64,000 nt of DNA, taken from contig NZ_JAFHAP010000006.1 of assembly GCF_016938855.1 (NCBI RefSeq), forward strand, positions 160,143-224,142, read 5' to 3'. The notes under the pieces are model-generated. The model was not told the DNA's origin and searched no databases. It saw only the letters and a list, made by a program, of their open reading frames with translations. This DNA comes from Polycladomyces zharkentensis. GTDB taxonomy: Bacteria > Bacillota > Bacilli > Thermoactinomycetales > JIR-001. The translations under genes and the position numbers were made by a program. Below, one piece after another: positions 9,633 to 17,467 of this stretch (the first letter of the stretch is position 1; the number at the start of each line of letters is the position of its first letter).

Positions 9633-10835
9633 ATGGACAACCAACTACCACTTGTACCAGTGGAAGAGATCGAACGGCGTTACCGACGGTTTCAGCAGAC
9701 GTTGGACCGGATGGAACTGGACGGCGCCCTGATCGCTCAAAATATCGATTTGTACTATTTGACTGGAACGATGCAAAACGGTTTGCTTTTCGTTCCCCGG
9801 AAAGGTGAGCCGTGTCTATATGTGAAAAAAAGTGTCGCCCGTGCGAAGCGTGAATCTTCCGTGCCGGTGGAGCAGATGGGACGAATGCGGGAATTGCCGC
9901 AACGGATGGCGGAGCGCTTCGGACCTGTTCAACGCGTGGGAATGGAATTGGATGTACTGCCGTATGCACAGGCGACGTTCTACGCCGATAAATTGTTCCC
10001 GAAAGCCGAATTGACGGACATTTCATTTCCGCTTCGGCTGCAGCGGGCCGTCAAATCAGATTACGAACTGAACCAATTAAAACGAGCAGCGGGTTGTGTG
10101 CGGGAGATCGTGGAAGCGCTTCCGGAGATGTTGAAACCCGGTATGCGGGAAGTAGAGCTGGTTGCCGAAATCGAACGGCGTTTGCGGATGAAGGGGAATA
10201 TCAATCTATACCGTATGCGCGCCTTCAATCAAGAGCTTGTATTGGGTATGGTTGCCTCAGGAGCGGCTGCTGCTGCTCCCACTTACTTCGACGGGCCCGC
10301 TGGTGGGATGGGATTGAGTACCGCCAGCCCGCAGGGAGCCGGTTGGAAAGAAATCCGGGTGGGTGAGCCGATTCTGGTGGATATCAGCGCGGTGATCGAA
10401 GGATACATCATTGATCAAACGAGGCTGGCGGTCATCGGCGAGCTGGAAGACGATCTGGAACATGCCTACGGGGTTGCGCGTCAGATCCTGAAAGCAACGG
10501 AAGAAAAGGCGAAACCGGGAGTAACATGGGAATCGTTGTACATGGATGCGCTGAAAATGGCGGAAGAAGCCGGATTGGCGGATCATTTCATGGGATACGG
10601 CGAAGATCAGGCCAAATTTTTGGGACATGGCGTCGGATTGGAGCTGGATGAACTCCCGGTTTTGGCACGCGGGTTCGATCAACCGTTGGAAGAAGGCATG
10701 GTGATCGCGGTGGAGCCGAAATTCACCTTTCCCGGACGGGGTGTGATCGGTATCGAAAACACGTACGTCGTAACGGCGGATGGCTTGAAGTCGTTGACCA
10801 CCGCTTCCGAAGAGATTGTTCGGGTGCGGGCATGA
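9633..10835 (+). CDS. M24-family Xaa-Pro peptidase
   Basis: 400 aa with a pita-bread fold. Residues 1-135 form the creatinase-like N-terminal domain and about 140-400 the metal-binding catalytic domain. All five expected ligands are visible: Asp in LVDISAVIEG, Asp in IIDQTRLA, His in LGHGVGLELDELP, Glu in AVEPKFTFPG and Glu in GIENTYVVT. These enzymes remove N-terminal residues ahead of proline using two metal ions. The ATG at 9633 follows a GGGAGGGAT RBS; an earlier frame extension has none. A terminator follows at 11001. Confidence 0.88.
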   Translation: MDNQLPLVPVEEIERRYRRFQQTLDRMELDGALIAQNIDLYYLTGTMQNGLLFVPRKGEPCLYVKKSVARAKRESSVPVEQMGRMRELPQRMAERFGPVQRVGMELDVLPYAQATFYADKLFPKAELTDISFPLRLQRAVKSDYELNQLKRAAGCVREIVEALPEMLKPGMREVELVAEIERRLRMKGNINLYRMRAFNQELVLGMVASGAAAAAPTYFDGPAGGMGLSTASPQGAGWKEIRVGEPILVDISAVIEGYIIDQTRLAVIGELEDDLEHAYGVARQILKATEEKAKPGVTWESLYMDALKMAEEAGLADHFMGYGEDQAKFLGHGVGLELDELPVLARGFDQPLEEGMVIAVEPKFTFPGRGVIGIENTYVVTADGLKSLTTASEEIVRVRA

Positions 10836-11000
10836 CACGCCATCAGGATCATGTCCCTGAGGGACACTGCAACAGGTTGTTCCCGGATTGACCGTTCGAG
10901 GGAACAGGACACCCTCTTATGGGGGAACAAGTTCAAATTCCCCGTCGAATGCGGAGCTTCAGACGGAAAAATCAGGAGACACCAGACTTGGTCAGCAAGA

Positions 11001-11027
11001 GCCCTTCGTCTGTCACGAAGGGCTTTT
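11001..11027 (+). terminator. intrinsic terminator
   Basis: GCCCTTCG (11001-11008) pairs with CGAAGGGC (11016-11023), followed by TTTT. Lies 165 bases after the M24 peptidase. Confidence 0.75.
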
Positions 11028-11057
11028 GTGATGCTGCCGCAGGGAAAAGGAGTTGCA

Positions 11058-11186
11058 ATGGGTGACAGAGTGTTAAAAAATCGCTTGACAATGGGTTTTT
11101 ATCACTCACGGAAAGAAGACGATATGCATACGATGACACCGTGTCGAGGGTTTCAGGCTGAACAACCGGATGATCGCCTATTTTAA
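11058..11186 (+). CDS. possible small ORF
   Basis: 42 codons starting at ATG 11058 behind an AAAAGGAGTTGCA RBS. The peptide (MGDRVLKNRLTMGFYHSRK...) is unlike anything I know. Supported only by the RBS, so it may be chance. Confidence 0.3.
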   Translation: MGDRVLKNRLTMGFYHSRKEDDMHTMTPCRGFQAEQPDDRLF

Positions 11187-11197
11187 CCTCTCCCCAT

Positions 11198-11226
11198 CAC
11201 CCGCGAATAAGCCTGTTCATACAATA
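11198..11226 (+). promoter_or_regulatory. SigK-type promoter of gerE
   Basis: AC (11199-11200), a 17-base spacer and CATACAATA (11218-11226) fit the SigK consensus (AC, 16-17 bases, CATAnnnTA) with no mismatch. It lies 60 bases upstream of the gerE start. In B. subtilis gerE is transcribed by SigK in the mother cell, so the match supports both gene identity and late timing. Confidence 0.7.
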
Positions 11227-11285
11227 ATCTGACTGAGTCCCGACCCTCGTGTTCTAAGAGCTCGAGCAAAGAGGGGTGGCATATT

Positions 11286-11474
11286 TTGACCAACCAGAAG
11301 GGGAAGCCCCTGTTGACCAACAGGGAGAGGGAAGTGTTCGAGTTACTGGTCCAAGACAAGACCACCAAGGACATTGCTCAACAACTGTTTATCAGCGAAA
11401 AAACCGTCCGCAATCATATTTCGAACCTCATATGTACCTATTGCAGAAAAGTGTTTATGTTCTTCAACAAGTGA
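11286..11474 (+). CDS. gerE: gerE, 5' segment of a split gene (codons 1-47)
   Basis: GerE is the small LuxR-type regulator acting with SigK in the mother cell to switch on late coat genes. Codons 1-47 (11286-11426) match it closely: KPLLTNREREVFELLVQDKTT, then FISEKTVRNHISN of the recognition helix region. TTG start behind AGAGGGGTGG, which follows the SigK promoter. Homology ends abruptly after Asn47 at GAAC (11423-11426); the frame then runs 15 unrelated codons to a stop at 11474. The rest of gerE (VMQKLNVKGRSQAVVELV...) is at 57355-57432. As it stands this half lacks the last helix of the HTH domain and should be inactive. Confidence 0.93.
   Translation: MTNQKGKPLLTNREREVFELLVQDKTTKDIAQQLFISEKTVRNHISNLICTYCRKVFMFFNK
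11423..11445. other. attL of the gerE prophage
   Basis: GAAC core (11423-11426) where gerE homology stops, followed by CTCATATGTACCTATTGCA (11427-11445). That 19-mer is the reverse complement, with one mismatch, of the 19-mer preceding the core at attR (57332-57350). So the site is half gerE (attB) and half phage (attP). Confidence 0.88.
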
Positions 11475-11550
11475 CCTTGAGCGCGATGGTGACACACTAT
11501 ATATGACTTAAGAATGGGGACAAAAATGCGCTTTTCAAAAAGCACAGTAA

Positions 11551-11576
11551 GAAACCACCGGCAGGTGGTTTCTTTT
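11551..11576 (+). terminator. terminator inside left end of prophage
   Basis: GAAACCACC (11551-11559) pairs with GGTGGTTTC (11564-11572), followed by TTTT. It would stop transcripts that enter the prophage from the gerE promoter before excision. Confidence 0.75.
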
Positions 11577-11579
11577 ACG

Positions 11580-12320
11580 ATGCTCCAGAGTGGCTCCAAA
11601 TTCCGCGAATCGTTGCCGGCCCCCTAAATAAAGCTGAATGCTGTATATGAAAAGAAATGAACAAAATCACTTTGCTAAAATATTCGTTAATCGAACATTT
11701 TCAATCTCAAAACTCCCATTCGCTAGGTCTTCATTGGTAGTTGCGGCTAGTGCTTCGTCGGAAAGTCTCAAAAAGGATCGTTTTTGAGACTAAGGTCTAC
11801 TGTGGTCAGGCATACTGTCAAACAAAAAACGCCATCTCGGTGGGATAAGGTAGTTTGCGGTGAGGCTCGGTTGTTCTGATAAGAAAGCCGGTATCAGAAG
11901 TTAGACGGATTCACGAAAAGTCCCATCAATAACGATTACAAAAGGGAAGTAACCGAGGAAGAGGGGGATACCAGAGCCGAGTTGGATTTTTTTACCCAGC
12001 GTTTTGTAGGGTTTTTCTTTTTGGCGAGTTTTATTTCCAATAATTTACAGTATATAATGTGTGAAGAAGCACGCCGACGGGGTGTGGTTCCCACACCAGA
12101 TTACGCATTACGCAAAACTCCTTCAAGCTTACCATTTGGATATTTTACACATACGAAAGGATATCTAGTTTGTGTTTACACTGTACGTTGCAATTCCTTA
12201 ATCACGATTTCCCCAGGTTCATTCCTACTAAAATAATATCTCTTTATAGCTACCTCCTCTTAACAAATTTATATCATCGCCGTGATTCCCTTTGTAGTCC
12301 ATCTTTCCCTCCCAAGTGAC
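11580..12320. other. gene-poor left arm of the prophage
   Basis: No supported gene. A perfect 10-bp inverted repeat GTCTCAAAAA/TTTTTGAGAC (11765-11774 and 11781-11790) is present. One frame at 11982-12236 has no RBS and an odd composition. Could hold regulatory DNA for integration or excision, but I see no proof. Confidence 0.4.
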
Positions 12321-12322
12321 GG

Positions 12323-12352
12323 ATGACAATTTTATAAGACGTAGGTTATAAT
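12323..12352 (+). promoter_or_regulatory. SigA-type promoter at the left end
   Basis: ATGACA (12323-12328), an 18-base spacer and a perfect TATAAT (12347-12352), reading into the small ORF at 12412. Likely active in the lysogen. Confidence 0.55.
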
Positions 12353-12411
12353 GAGAACATACATTCGCATTAATACGAAATTCCTAAAAACACGAAAGGG
12401 GGGAGGGTATA

Positions 12412-12681
12412 TTGGGGGAAACAAGAAAAAACCACCCGGCGGCGGGTGGTTCTGTGGAACATTATAGAAAGGATATATCCGCACTAAGTCTACTACATAT
12501 TGATACGTGTGCCAATAGTGAAGATGAAGAAACGCTAGAAGAAACCTTGGAAAGGGCAGCGCGTTACTTTGGGTTCGGTCCAACAATGGATGCATATAAA
12601 GTATGTGTATGGTTACGGGACAACAAGAAATTGACCGATCATGATATTCAAGAAATTGAACGGGTTATTCGGTATGAGTAG
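12412..12681 (+). CDS. small acidic protein, first gene of the prophage
   Basis: 89 aa if the TTG at 12412 (behind AAAGGGGGGAGG) is used; 75 aa if the GTG at 12454 is used. Between them lies a hairpin (ACCACCC/GGGTGGT, 12431-12450) that could attenuate transcription or hide the RBS. The peptide is acidic (EDEETLEETLERAARYFG) and ends convergently with the CI-like gene, overlapping it by 17 bp. No family recognised. Its place beside attL and its own SigA promoter make it one candidate for an excision-control factor or an immunity accessory; neither is shown. Confidence 0.55.
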   Translation: MGETRKNHPAAGGSVEHYRKDISALSLLHIDTCANSEDEETLEETLERAARYFGFGPTMDAYKVCVWLRDNKKLTDHDIQEIERVIRYE

Positions 12682-13057
12682 CCGATTCTTCCCGTTCAAT
12701 GGCAGCTTGGATAATTCTTTGGATAAGCTTCCGTTCTTCCTCGGTTAGCTCACGCCCACCCCAATGGGCCCTTTTTTTGTTTAACACTTCTTTTAAGTCA
12801 GCGTATTCGGTTTCACTGGTGTTTTCATTGATTTTTACATTTGGATCATCAATTCGACCTAGAAGATAGTCAGTGGTGGTGTGAAGTTCGTCTGCCAGTT
12901 TCAGTAGCATCTCATTGGAAGGTGTACTGTATCCATTCTCATAGTTTGAGATCGTTCCCTTTGTCGTATTTACTCGTCTTGCCAATTCTTCTTGAGAAAG
13001 CCCTCGTGCTTTTCTAATAGATCTTAGACGAACCTTTATCATCGACGTCTTTGACAT
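12665..13057 (-). CDS. CI-like phage repressor, XRE family
   Basis: 130 aa. HTH at about residues 12-66 (RKARGLSQEELARRVNTTKGTISNYENGYSTPS), the classical XRE helix-turn-helix with following helices (LLKLADELHTTTDYLLGR). The tail (67-130) is charged and may oligomerise; no Ser-Lys autocleavage domain is seen, so induction may depend on an external antirepressor or protease, as in ImmR-type systems. ATG at 13057 behind an AAAAGGGGGG RBS. Divergent from the Cro-like gene, with shared 17-bp operators between them. Most likely the lysogeny repressor. Confidence 0.85.
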   Translation of the reverse strand: MSKTSMIKVRLRSIRKARGLSQEELARRVNTTKGTISNYENGYSTPSNEMLLKLADELHTTTDYLLGRIDDPNVKINENTSETEYADLKEVLNKKRAHWGGRELTEEERKLIQRIIQAAIEREESATHTE

Positions 13058-13094
13058 TTTTGTTCCCCCCTTTTGTGGGGCGGTTTGTCCCAAT

Positions 13095-13222
13095 GTACAA
13101 GTAAATTGTACACATAATCGGATTTGAATAAAACAATCGTACAAGAAAAACATACAAAAAGGGTTGACGTACAAGAAACTTGTATGTTACAGTTGGGTTG
13201 TGGTTGTTCAAGAAACTTGTAC
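13095..13222. promoter_or_regulatory. immunity-region operators (four 17-bp sites)
   Basis: Four related 17-mers with the palindromic consensus GTACAAGAAACTTGTAC: 13095-13111 (GTACAAGTAAATTGTAC), 13139-13155 (GTACAAGAAAAACATAC), 13169-13185 (GTACAAGAAACTTGTAT) and 13206-13222 (GTTCAAGAAACTTGTAC). The first covers a leftward TACAAT -10; the third starts at the end of a rightward TTGACG -35 (13164-13169). This is a typical divergent CI/Cro switch. Confidence 0.8.
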
Positions 13223-13237
13223 CGAGAGGTGAAGCTG

Positions 13238-13525
13238 ATGAAAAACATTGCTCTAAGATCAGCACGTCTTGAAAAGGGATTGACTCAAGACGAATTAGCC
13301 AAAATGCTTGGATACAAGGGAAGACAGTCGATTTCAAACTGGGAAAACGGTTATGTAGAACCACCACTAAAAGTCGCAATCAAAGTGTCAAAAATCCTTG
13401 GAAAAGATCTAGAGTATCTTTTTTCATGCTACAAAGTACAAGAAACTCATACAAATAATGTGACTCAGGATGAATCCCTCGATAGTGGTCCCGTACAACT
13501 GTCCAACGTGCATAGCATACCTTGA
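13238..13525 (+). CDS. Cro-like XRE regulator
   Basis: 95 aa. HTH at about 5-58 (LRSARLEKGLTQDELAKMLGYKGRQSISNWENGYVEPP). The ATG at 13238 is chosen because GAGAGGTGAAGCTG precedes it; the frame opens further up inside the operators, which cannot be coding start. Divergent from the CI-like gene, so it probably plays the Cro or antirepressor role in lytic choice. A fifth operator copy lies inside the gene at 13436-13452. Confidence 0.8.
   Translation: MKNIALRSARLEKGLTQDELAKMLGYKGRQSISNWENGYVEPPLKVAIKVSKILGKDLEYLFSCYKVQETHTNNVTQDESLDSGPVQLSNVHSIP
13436..13452. promoter_or_regulatory. fifth operator copy, inside the Cro-like gene
   Basis: GTACAAGAAACTCATAC, 15 of 17 bases as in the consensus of the intergenic operators, 214 bases downstream of the nearest one. 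Could allow DNA looping by the repressor. Confidence 0.6.
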
Positions 13526-13535
13526 GGTGGTCTAT

Positions 13536-13670
13536 ATGCCATCGACTAAGCGGGCCATCCTCCGGATCGGCAAGGAGACATACGGGACGAAAAAGCTGGA
13601 GGAAGCATTCCGCGAAGCGCTCGCACCTTACTTCTCCGAAGCCGAGAAGGAGAATGAGTCCAAGAACTAA
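13536..13670 (+). CDS. small phage protein, unknown
   Basis: 44 aa (MPSTKRAILRIGKETYGTKK...). The ATG at 13536 follows a GAGGTGG RBS; an upstream in-frame ATG at 13470 lacks one. Basic N-terminal half, acidic tail. Unrecognised; in line with the early operon. Confidence 0.55.
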   Translation: MPSTKRAILRIGKETYGTKKLEEAFREALAPYFSEAEKENESKN

Positions 13671-13823
13671 CACGGGCATCACCTGCGAGGCGGGTTGGTT
13701 CCCGCCTGGAGGAAAGACAAGCCCGAAGTGGGACAAGTAGTACTCATTTTATCCATTAGAACCGTACCACAAAAGTCAGTGACACAGAACAATGTGAATG
13801 TCACAAGGAGGCGACATGATGAC

Positions 13824-14339
13824 ATGAGTGTGGGGATTGTCCAGAGAGAAGCCAGAATGGGAGCGGGAGTGACACAAAAAGAGCTCGGACGAAGACTGCA
13901 TCTAAGTCGATCGATGATTGCAGAGATCGAAGCTGGAAGGAAGCGATTACCACGGGATGTTGCTAAAAAAGCGGTTGAGACCCTCAACTGTGGATTCTAC
14001 GCCTTGGAGGTTGCAGCGGAACTCACCGGGATAGGTATCGGAAAGTTGGACGGCGACAGTATCGACCTACATCGATCCGCATTAAAGGAAAAGTCTTTGG
14101 AAGAGCTTCAGGAAGCAATATCCCAAATCTCCGCAACCAGCTTGTCAAGAAAACCCGACCGTTTGGACCAAATGGCCCGCAACGAGATTTCCAAAGTTAT
14201 TGAGGAGTCAATGGATGCGGTGGTGGTGTTGATGAACTTCATCGCTTCCATCTGTCAGGAGTACGGCTTTAGCTGGAATGATGTGTGGCAAAAAGAACGC
14301 CGAAAGCTGGAGGCGAAGGGCTACAAAAAAGCCCGCTGA
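13824..14339 (+). CDS. XRE-family regulator, early operon
   Basis: 171 aa. An HTH at about 8-60 (QREARMGAGVTQKELGRRLHLSRSMIAEIEAGRKRLP) is followed by a helical region of unknown role. The RBS AAGGAGG (13805-13811) is 12 bases from the ATG at 13824; a nearer ATG at 13816 leads to a stop after three codons, so the longer spacing is accepted. Third XRE protein in the region, likely an early-gene regulator. Confidence 0.75.
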   Translation: MSVGIVQREARMGAGVTQKELGRRLHLSRSMIAEIEAGRKRLPRDVAKKAVETLNCGFYALEVAAELTGIGIGKLDGDSIDLHRSALKEKSLEELQEAISQISATSLSRKPDRLDQMARNEISKVIEESMDAVVVLMNFIASICQEYGFSWNDVWQKERRKLEAKGYKKAR

Positions 14340-14351
14340 GGAGGTGAAACG

Positions 14352-14465
14352 ATGAAGGTCAAGGTTGGTGACTGGCTTAAAAAACCGTTGTTAAGCCGAT
14401 GGATTATCCTTCTTAACTGTGCAGCGGTGCAAAAGCATCAGAGACAAATAAAAAAAGCCCATTAA
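14352..14465 (+). CDS. short ORF, unknown
   Basis: 37 aa (MKVKVGDWLKKPLLSRWIILLN...). ATG behind GAGGTGAAACG, 12 bases after the preceding stop. Hydrophobic middle and basic ends could insert in a membrane. Small and unmatched; supported by RBS and operon position. Confidence 0.45.
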   Translation: MKVKVGDWLKKPLLSRWIILLNCAAVQKHQRQIKKAH

Positions 14466-14536
14466 TAGGGCCAAATCACTCACTACCCTCAGCTTACCAG
14501 ATCGGGAGGCTGAGGGCAACCAGGAGGATACCAAAA

Positions 14537-14902
14537 GTGAAACCATACCATAAGCGATTGGCGGAGCTTTACGCCAAATACAAACAAGGTCACTGGTTGT
14601 CAGTAATGGAGATCCGGGATTGGAAGGAATCACTTGATGCTATTTACCACCAGTCCCCTAAAAGCTTCGAGTTTGAACAGCGACTCGCCGACGTTTGGAA
14701 GGTGATTAAGGATAATGGGCAAATGACCGGGAACATCATGACCGCTCTACGGAAAGCACTGGATGACAATCTGGACCACTGTTTCCGGATGAGTATGTTG
14801 GGTGAGATATCCTTTATCGCCTATGAGATGCAAGATATCGACTGGCAACACGAGATCTGTACGAAGATCGACAAAACCCTGGGAGGAACGATCCCATCAT
14901 GA
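14537..14902 (+). CDS. phage early protein, unknown
   Basis: 121 aa. GTG start behind AGGAGGATACCAAAA. The opening (PYHKRLAELYAKY...) resembles short phage proteins of the DUF7667 kind, but I am not sure. No enzymatic motif. Overlaps the next gene by ATGA, so translation is coupled. Confidence 0.6.
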   Translation: MKPYHKRLAELYAKYKQGHWLSVMEIRDWKESLDAIYHQSPKSFEFEQRLADVWKVIKDNGQMTGNIMTALRKALDDNLDHCFRMSMLGEISFIAYEMQDIDWQHEICTKIDKTLGGTIPS

Positions 14903-15153
14903 TGGTGGATGTGATAAAGGTTCTTGACCACGAAAAAAGTCGGGACACCTTGTCATACAGTCACCGAGCAACGGTGGAGATGAAAAATCCAGTGAATCTG
15001 GCTGATCCGCAGGCAGTTTCTCGCTTTGCGTTTGAGACGGCGATCCGGGTGCATTATCATCCTGCCGGCTACGGGATGTGGCACGTGGGTGTAAAACAAG
15101 TTGCCGATGGGTTGTATGAGGTCAGTTGGTGTTCAATGACATCCTGCGATTAA
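14899..15153 (+). CDS. phage early protein, unknown
   Basis: 84 aa. Its start overlaps the previous stop (ATGA). Contains AFETAIRVHYHPAGYGMW, no known motif. Precedes the ERF annealing gene by 11 bases. Confidence 0.6.
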   Translation: MMVDVIKVLDHEKSRDTLSYSHRATVEMKNPVNLADPQAVSRFAFETAIRVHYHPAGYGMWHVGVKQVADGLYEVSWCSMTSCD

Positions 15154-15163
15154 GGGGTGACCA

Positions 15164-15991
15164 ATGATGAAAATCACTGATAGCATTGCAAACATCTCCA
15201 TGGCACTCAGTAAGTTTCAGGCTGCCGTAACCAATCCAAAAAAAGAATCGGTGAACCCTCATTTCAAATCCAAGTATGCCGATCTTGACTCCATTATCAA
15301 CGCCATTCGGCCGGCATTGAATGAGTGTGATCTAGCGTTTATACAAAACCCCGTCAAAGATGAAAACGGAATAGGCGTCTATACAATCCTCCTTCACAAA
15401 TCAGGCGAGTACATTCAATTCGATCCGGTATATATCCCGATCAAAGCGGAGACACCCCACCAAGTAGGAGCCGCGATGACATACGCCCGCCGTTACTCAT
15501 TGGGTGCAGCTCTCGGGATCGCCACAGATGAAGACGATGATGCAAACTCTATCCAACCGATGACCGGAAGAGAGACGACTCAACAAGCGAAACGGCCAGT
15601 CAGACAGGAAACGAAAGGTCACCAGGCTGGACAACGAGCGGAACGGAACCTGAATCAGTGGAAGCAGTTGGCCAAGGCCAATGAACACACCCAATCGGAA
15701 GACAGCGAACGTAAACGGTTTTTCGCCATATGCGCCAAGAAGAAAATCACTGAAAAGGCACAAAAGGCTTTAGTCTTCGGTTTCACTGGAAAAGAGAGCC
15801 GGAAAGATGTCACGAACGAGGAGTTTAAGGTGATCTCTGATTTCTTAGAAAAAGCCACAAGGCAAGAGATCGAAAAAGCGATCAATGAAGCGATTGAGTC
15901 AGTAAAGAGACAAAACACTCCAGACATGAGTGGTATCTCCGATGAAGAGATCATGAATCTTTTGGGTGATCCTGATAAACAAGCGGTATAA
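15164..15991 (+). CDS. erf: ERF-superfamily single-strand annealing protein
   Basis: 275 aa. ERF proteins anneal homologous single strands in phage recombination and genome circularisation. The family core is clear: VNPHFKSKYADLDSIINAIRPAL, then HKSGEYIQFDPV and GAAMTYARRYSLGAALGIATDEDDDAN at about 103-130. The C-terminal half is charged and variable, as usual, and may bind SSB or partners. AAGGGGTG RBS. No exonuclease partner is seen next to it. Confidence 0.9.
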   Translation: MMKITDSIANISMALSKFQAAVTNPKKESVNPHFKSKYADLDSIINAIRPALNECDLAFIQNPVKDENGIGVYTILLHKSGEYIQFDPVYIPIKAETPHQVGAAMTYARRYSLGAALGIATDEDDDANSIQPMTGRETTQQAKRPVRQETKGHQAGQRAERNLNQWKQLAKANEHTQSEDSERKRFFAICAKKKITEKAQKALVFGFTGKESRKDVTNEEFKVISDFLEKATRQEIEKAINEAIESVKRQNTPDMSGISDEEIMNLLGDPDKQAV

Positions 15992-16008
15992 CAGGAGGAT
16001 GATTTCCG

Positions 16009-16200
16009 ATGGCATTGGAGGCAAAACGGTTGCAGAAATTGTGGCCGATTAAGGAACGGATCGACTTCCACCTGGATGATCTGGAGAACGATTTGCGTGG
16101 GTTGAACCAAGCAATTGAGTTGGGGCACTACGAAGCTGTTCGGCAGATTGCGAACGATATGAGCTGGACCATTGAGAAACTGAGAGAGCTGAATGGATAA
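16009..16200 (+). CDS. small helical phage protein
   Basis: 63 aa, probably all helix (LQKLWPIKERIDFHLDDLENDLRGLNQAIELG), AGGAGGATG RBS. Unrecognised. Follows erf by 17 bases in the same operon. Confidence 0.6.
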   Translation: MALEAKRLQKLWPIKERIDFHLDDLENDLRGLNQAIELGHYEAVRQIANDMSWTIEKLRELNG

Positions 16201-16272
16201 AGGCACTCCGGGCCAGACAAAAAACATCTCTCTGGGAACTGGCAGAACTCACTCTTGAATGAGGTGATAACG

Positions 16273-16467
16273 ATGGCGGTATATCAAGCGGAGTATTTCT
16301 TTGAAGGCAATTATGGCATGGACTATTTGAATCATGGTGATTTGGTGCAACTTCCAAACGGAACACGGTTCCGTGTTCTTTGGACCAAGAAGCACGGCAA
16401 AGAGTTAGTTTACAACACCGATACCTTAGGTCTGATCTACGCACGTGAATTGAAACGAATTGGCTAA
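16273..16467 (+). CDS. small phage protein, unknown
   Basis: 64 aa. ATG at 16273 preferred over an upstream ATG because GAGGTGATAACG is spaced correctly. Beta-rich composition with GDLVQLPNGTRFRVLW, reminiscent of small barrel folds. No family assigned. Confidence 0.6.
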   Translation: MAVYQAEYFFEGNYGMDYLNHGDLVQLPNGTRFRVLWTKKHGKELVYNTDTLGLIYARELKRIG

Positions 16468-16514
16468 CGGGCGGCCACTGCCGCCCATCCAAACCAACAG
16501 GGGAGTGATTGAAT

Positions 16515-17453
16515 ATGGCAAGACGCCGGATGGTTGACCCAAATTTTTGGGAGTCCGAGGATGTAGCCGCATTGACCCATCGCCAACGGTTGCTGTTGAT
16601 TGGCCTTTTTTCTAATGCTGATGACCACGGGCGTGGTCGTGCCCATCCCTCCTATGTTCGGTCGAAGGTATTTCCCTATGATGACATCACTTTACGGGAG
16701 ATCCAGCAAGACCTTGATTGTATTGCTCAACGAATCAATATTCGTTTCTACACCGTAAATGAAAGCCGCTATTACGCCTTCATGAACTGGGATAAATGGC
16801 AGACCGTCCAGAAACCGCAACCCAGTAAGATTCCGGAGCCACCAACTGAAGTAGTCCAAGAGATTAAACAAGATGAGACCGAGGGCGTACCAGAACCAGA
16901 ACCTTTTGAGAATCATTCCGGAACGAGTCTGGAACAAGTCGAGAATGATTCCGGAATGGGTCAAGAATCATTCCGGAACGATTCTCTCCTAAAAGAAAAG
17001 AAAGGAAAAGAAGTAGTAGTAGTAAACGCTGCTGCTACTGACGGTGATGATTGGTTCGAGAATGATTACTCCCCTGAACAACAGGAAGATATCAAGAGAG
17101 TGTCCGATCACTGGAGAAAGAAACGGGCGATCCTTCACATCTCTCCTGATGATCTTACCGCCATTGAGGACTTGGTGGTAAGGGAAAAGGTTCCGGCTGA
17201 CGAGATCATCCAGGGTATTGATCGGATCTTTGATGAGTTTGCCAAGCGAAAGAAATACCGTGGTCAGAAGATCAACACTTTCCGGTATTGTGTACCAGCG
17301 ATTCTGGAGGGCTTTGATCGTAAGCAGGCGGGGGCTAATGTCCGACCATTCCGCAATGCGTATCCTGAGCCGGCACGGCCTAATGTGATTGATGAAGGTG
17401 CGGTGGCTAAATACCGGGCGATCCTTGACAAGCAGAAAAAACAACGCGCTTAG
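16515..17453 (+). CDS. DnaD-like replisome organizer / phage initiator
   Basis: 312 aa. The N-terminal 100 residues (RRRMVDPNFWESEDVAALTHRQRLLLIGLFS) are the winged-helix start typical of phage replisome organizers that bind the origin and bring in helicase. A variable Pro/Glu/Asn linker (about 112-165) is followed by a C-terminal DnaD/DnaB_2-like region (ILHISPDDLTAIEDLV...). The ATG at 16515 suits the GGGAGTGA RBS; a TTG six bases earlier is possible. The linker is encoded by three repeated 15-mers, which look like origin iterons. The replicative helicase gene follows directly. Confidence 0.75.
   Translation: MARRRMVDPNFWESEDVAALTHRQRLLLIGLFSNADDHGRGRAHPSYVRSKVFPYDDITLREIQQDLDCIAQRINIRFYTVNESRYYAFMNWDKWQTVQKPQPSKIPEPPTEVVQEIKQDETEGVPEPEPFENHSGTSLEQVENDSGMGQESFRNDSLLKEKKGKEVVVVNAAATDGDDWFENDYSPEQQEDIKRVSDHWRKKRAILHISPDDLTAIEDLVVREKVPADEIIQGIDRIFDEFAKRKKYRGQKINTFRYCVPAILEGFDRKQAGANVRPFRNAYPEPARPNVIDEGAVAKYRAILDKQKKQRA
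16910..16979. repeat. three iterons inside the initiator gene, putative replication origin
   Basis: Near-identical 15-mers on the same strand: 16910-16924 GAATCATTCCGGAAC, 16943-16957 GAATGATTCCGGAAT, 16965-16979 GAATCATTCCGGAAC. Offsets are 33 and 22 bases, about three and two helical turns. A purine-rich run (about 16986-17015) follows on one side. This matches the known habit of phage origins to lie inside the initiator gene. Confidence 0.6.
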
Positions 17454-17467
17454 TGGGAGGGGCCACA

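Noticed and set aside
11982..12236. 84-codon ORF in the left arm
   Set aside because: No RBS, Phe-rich unnatural composition, no relation to known proteins.
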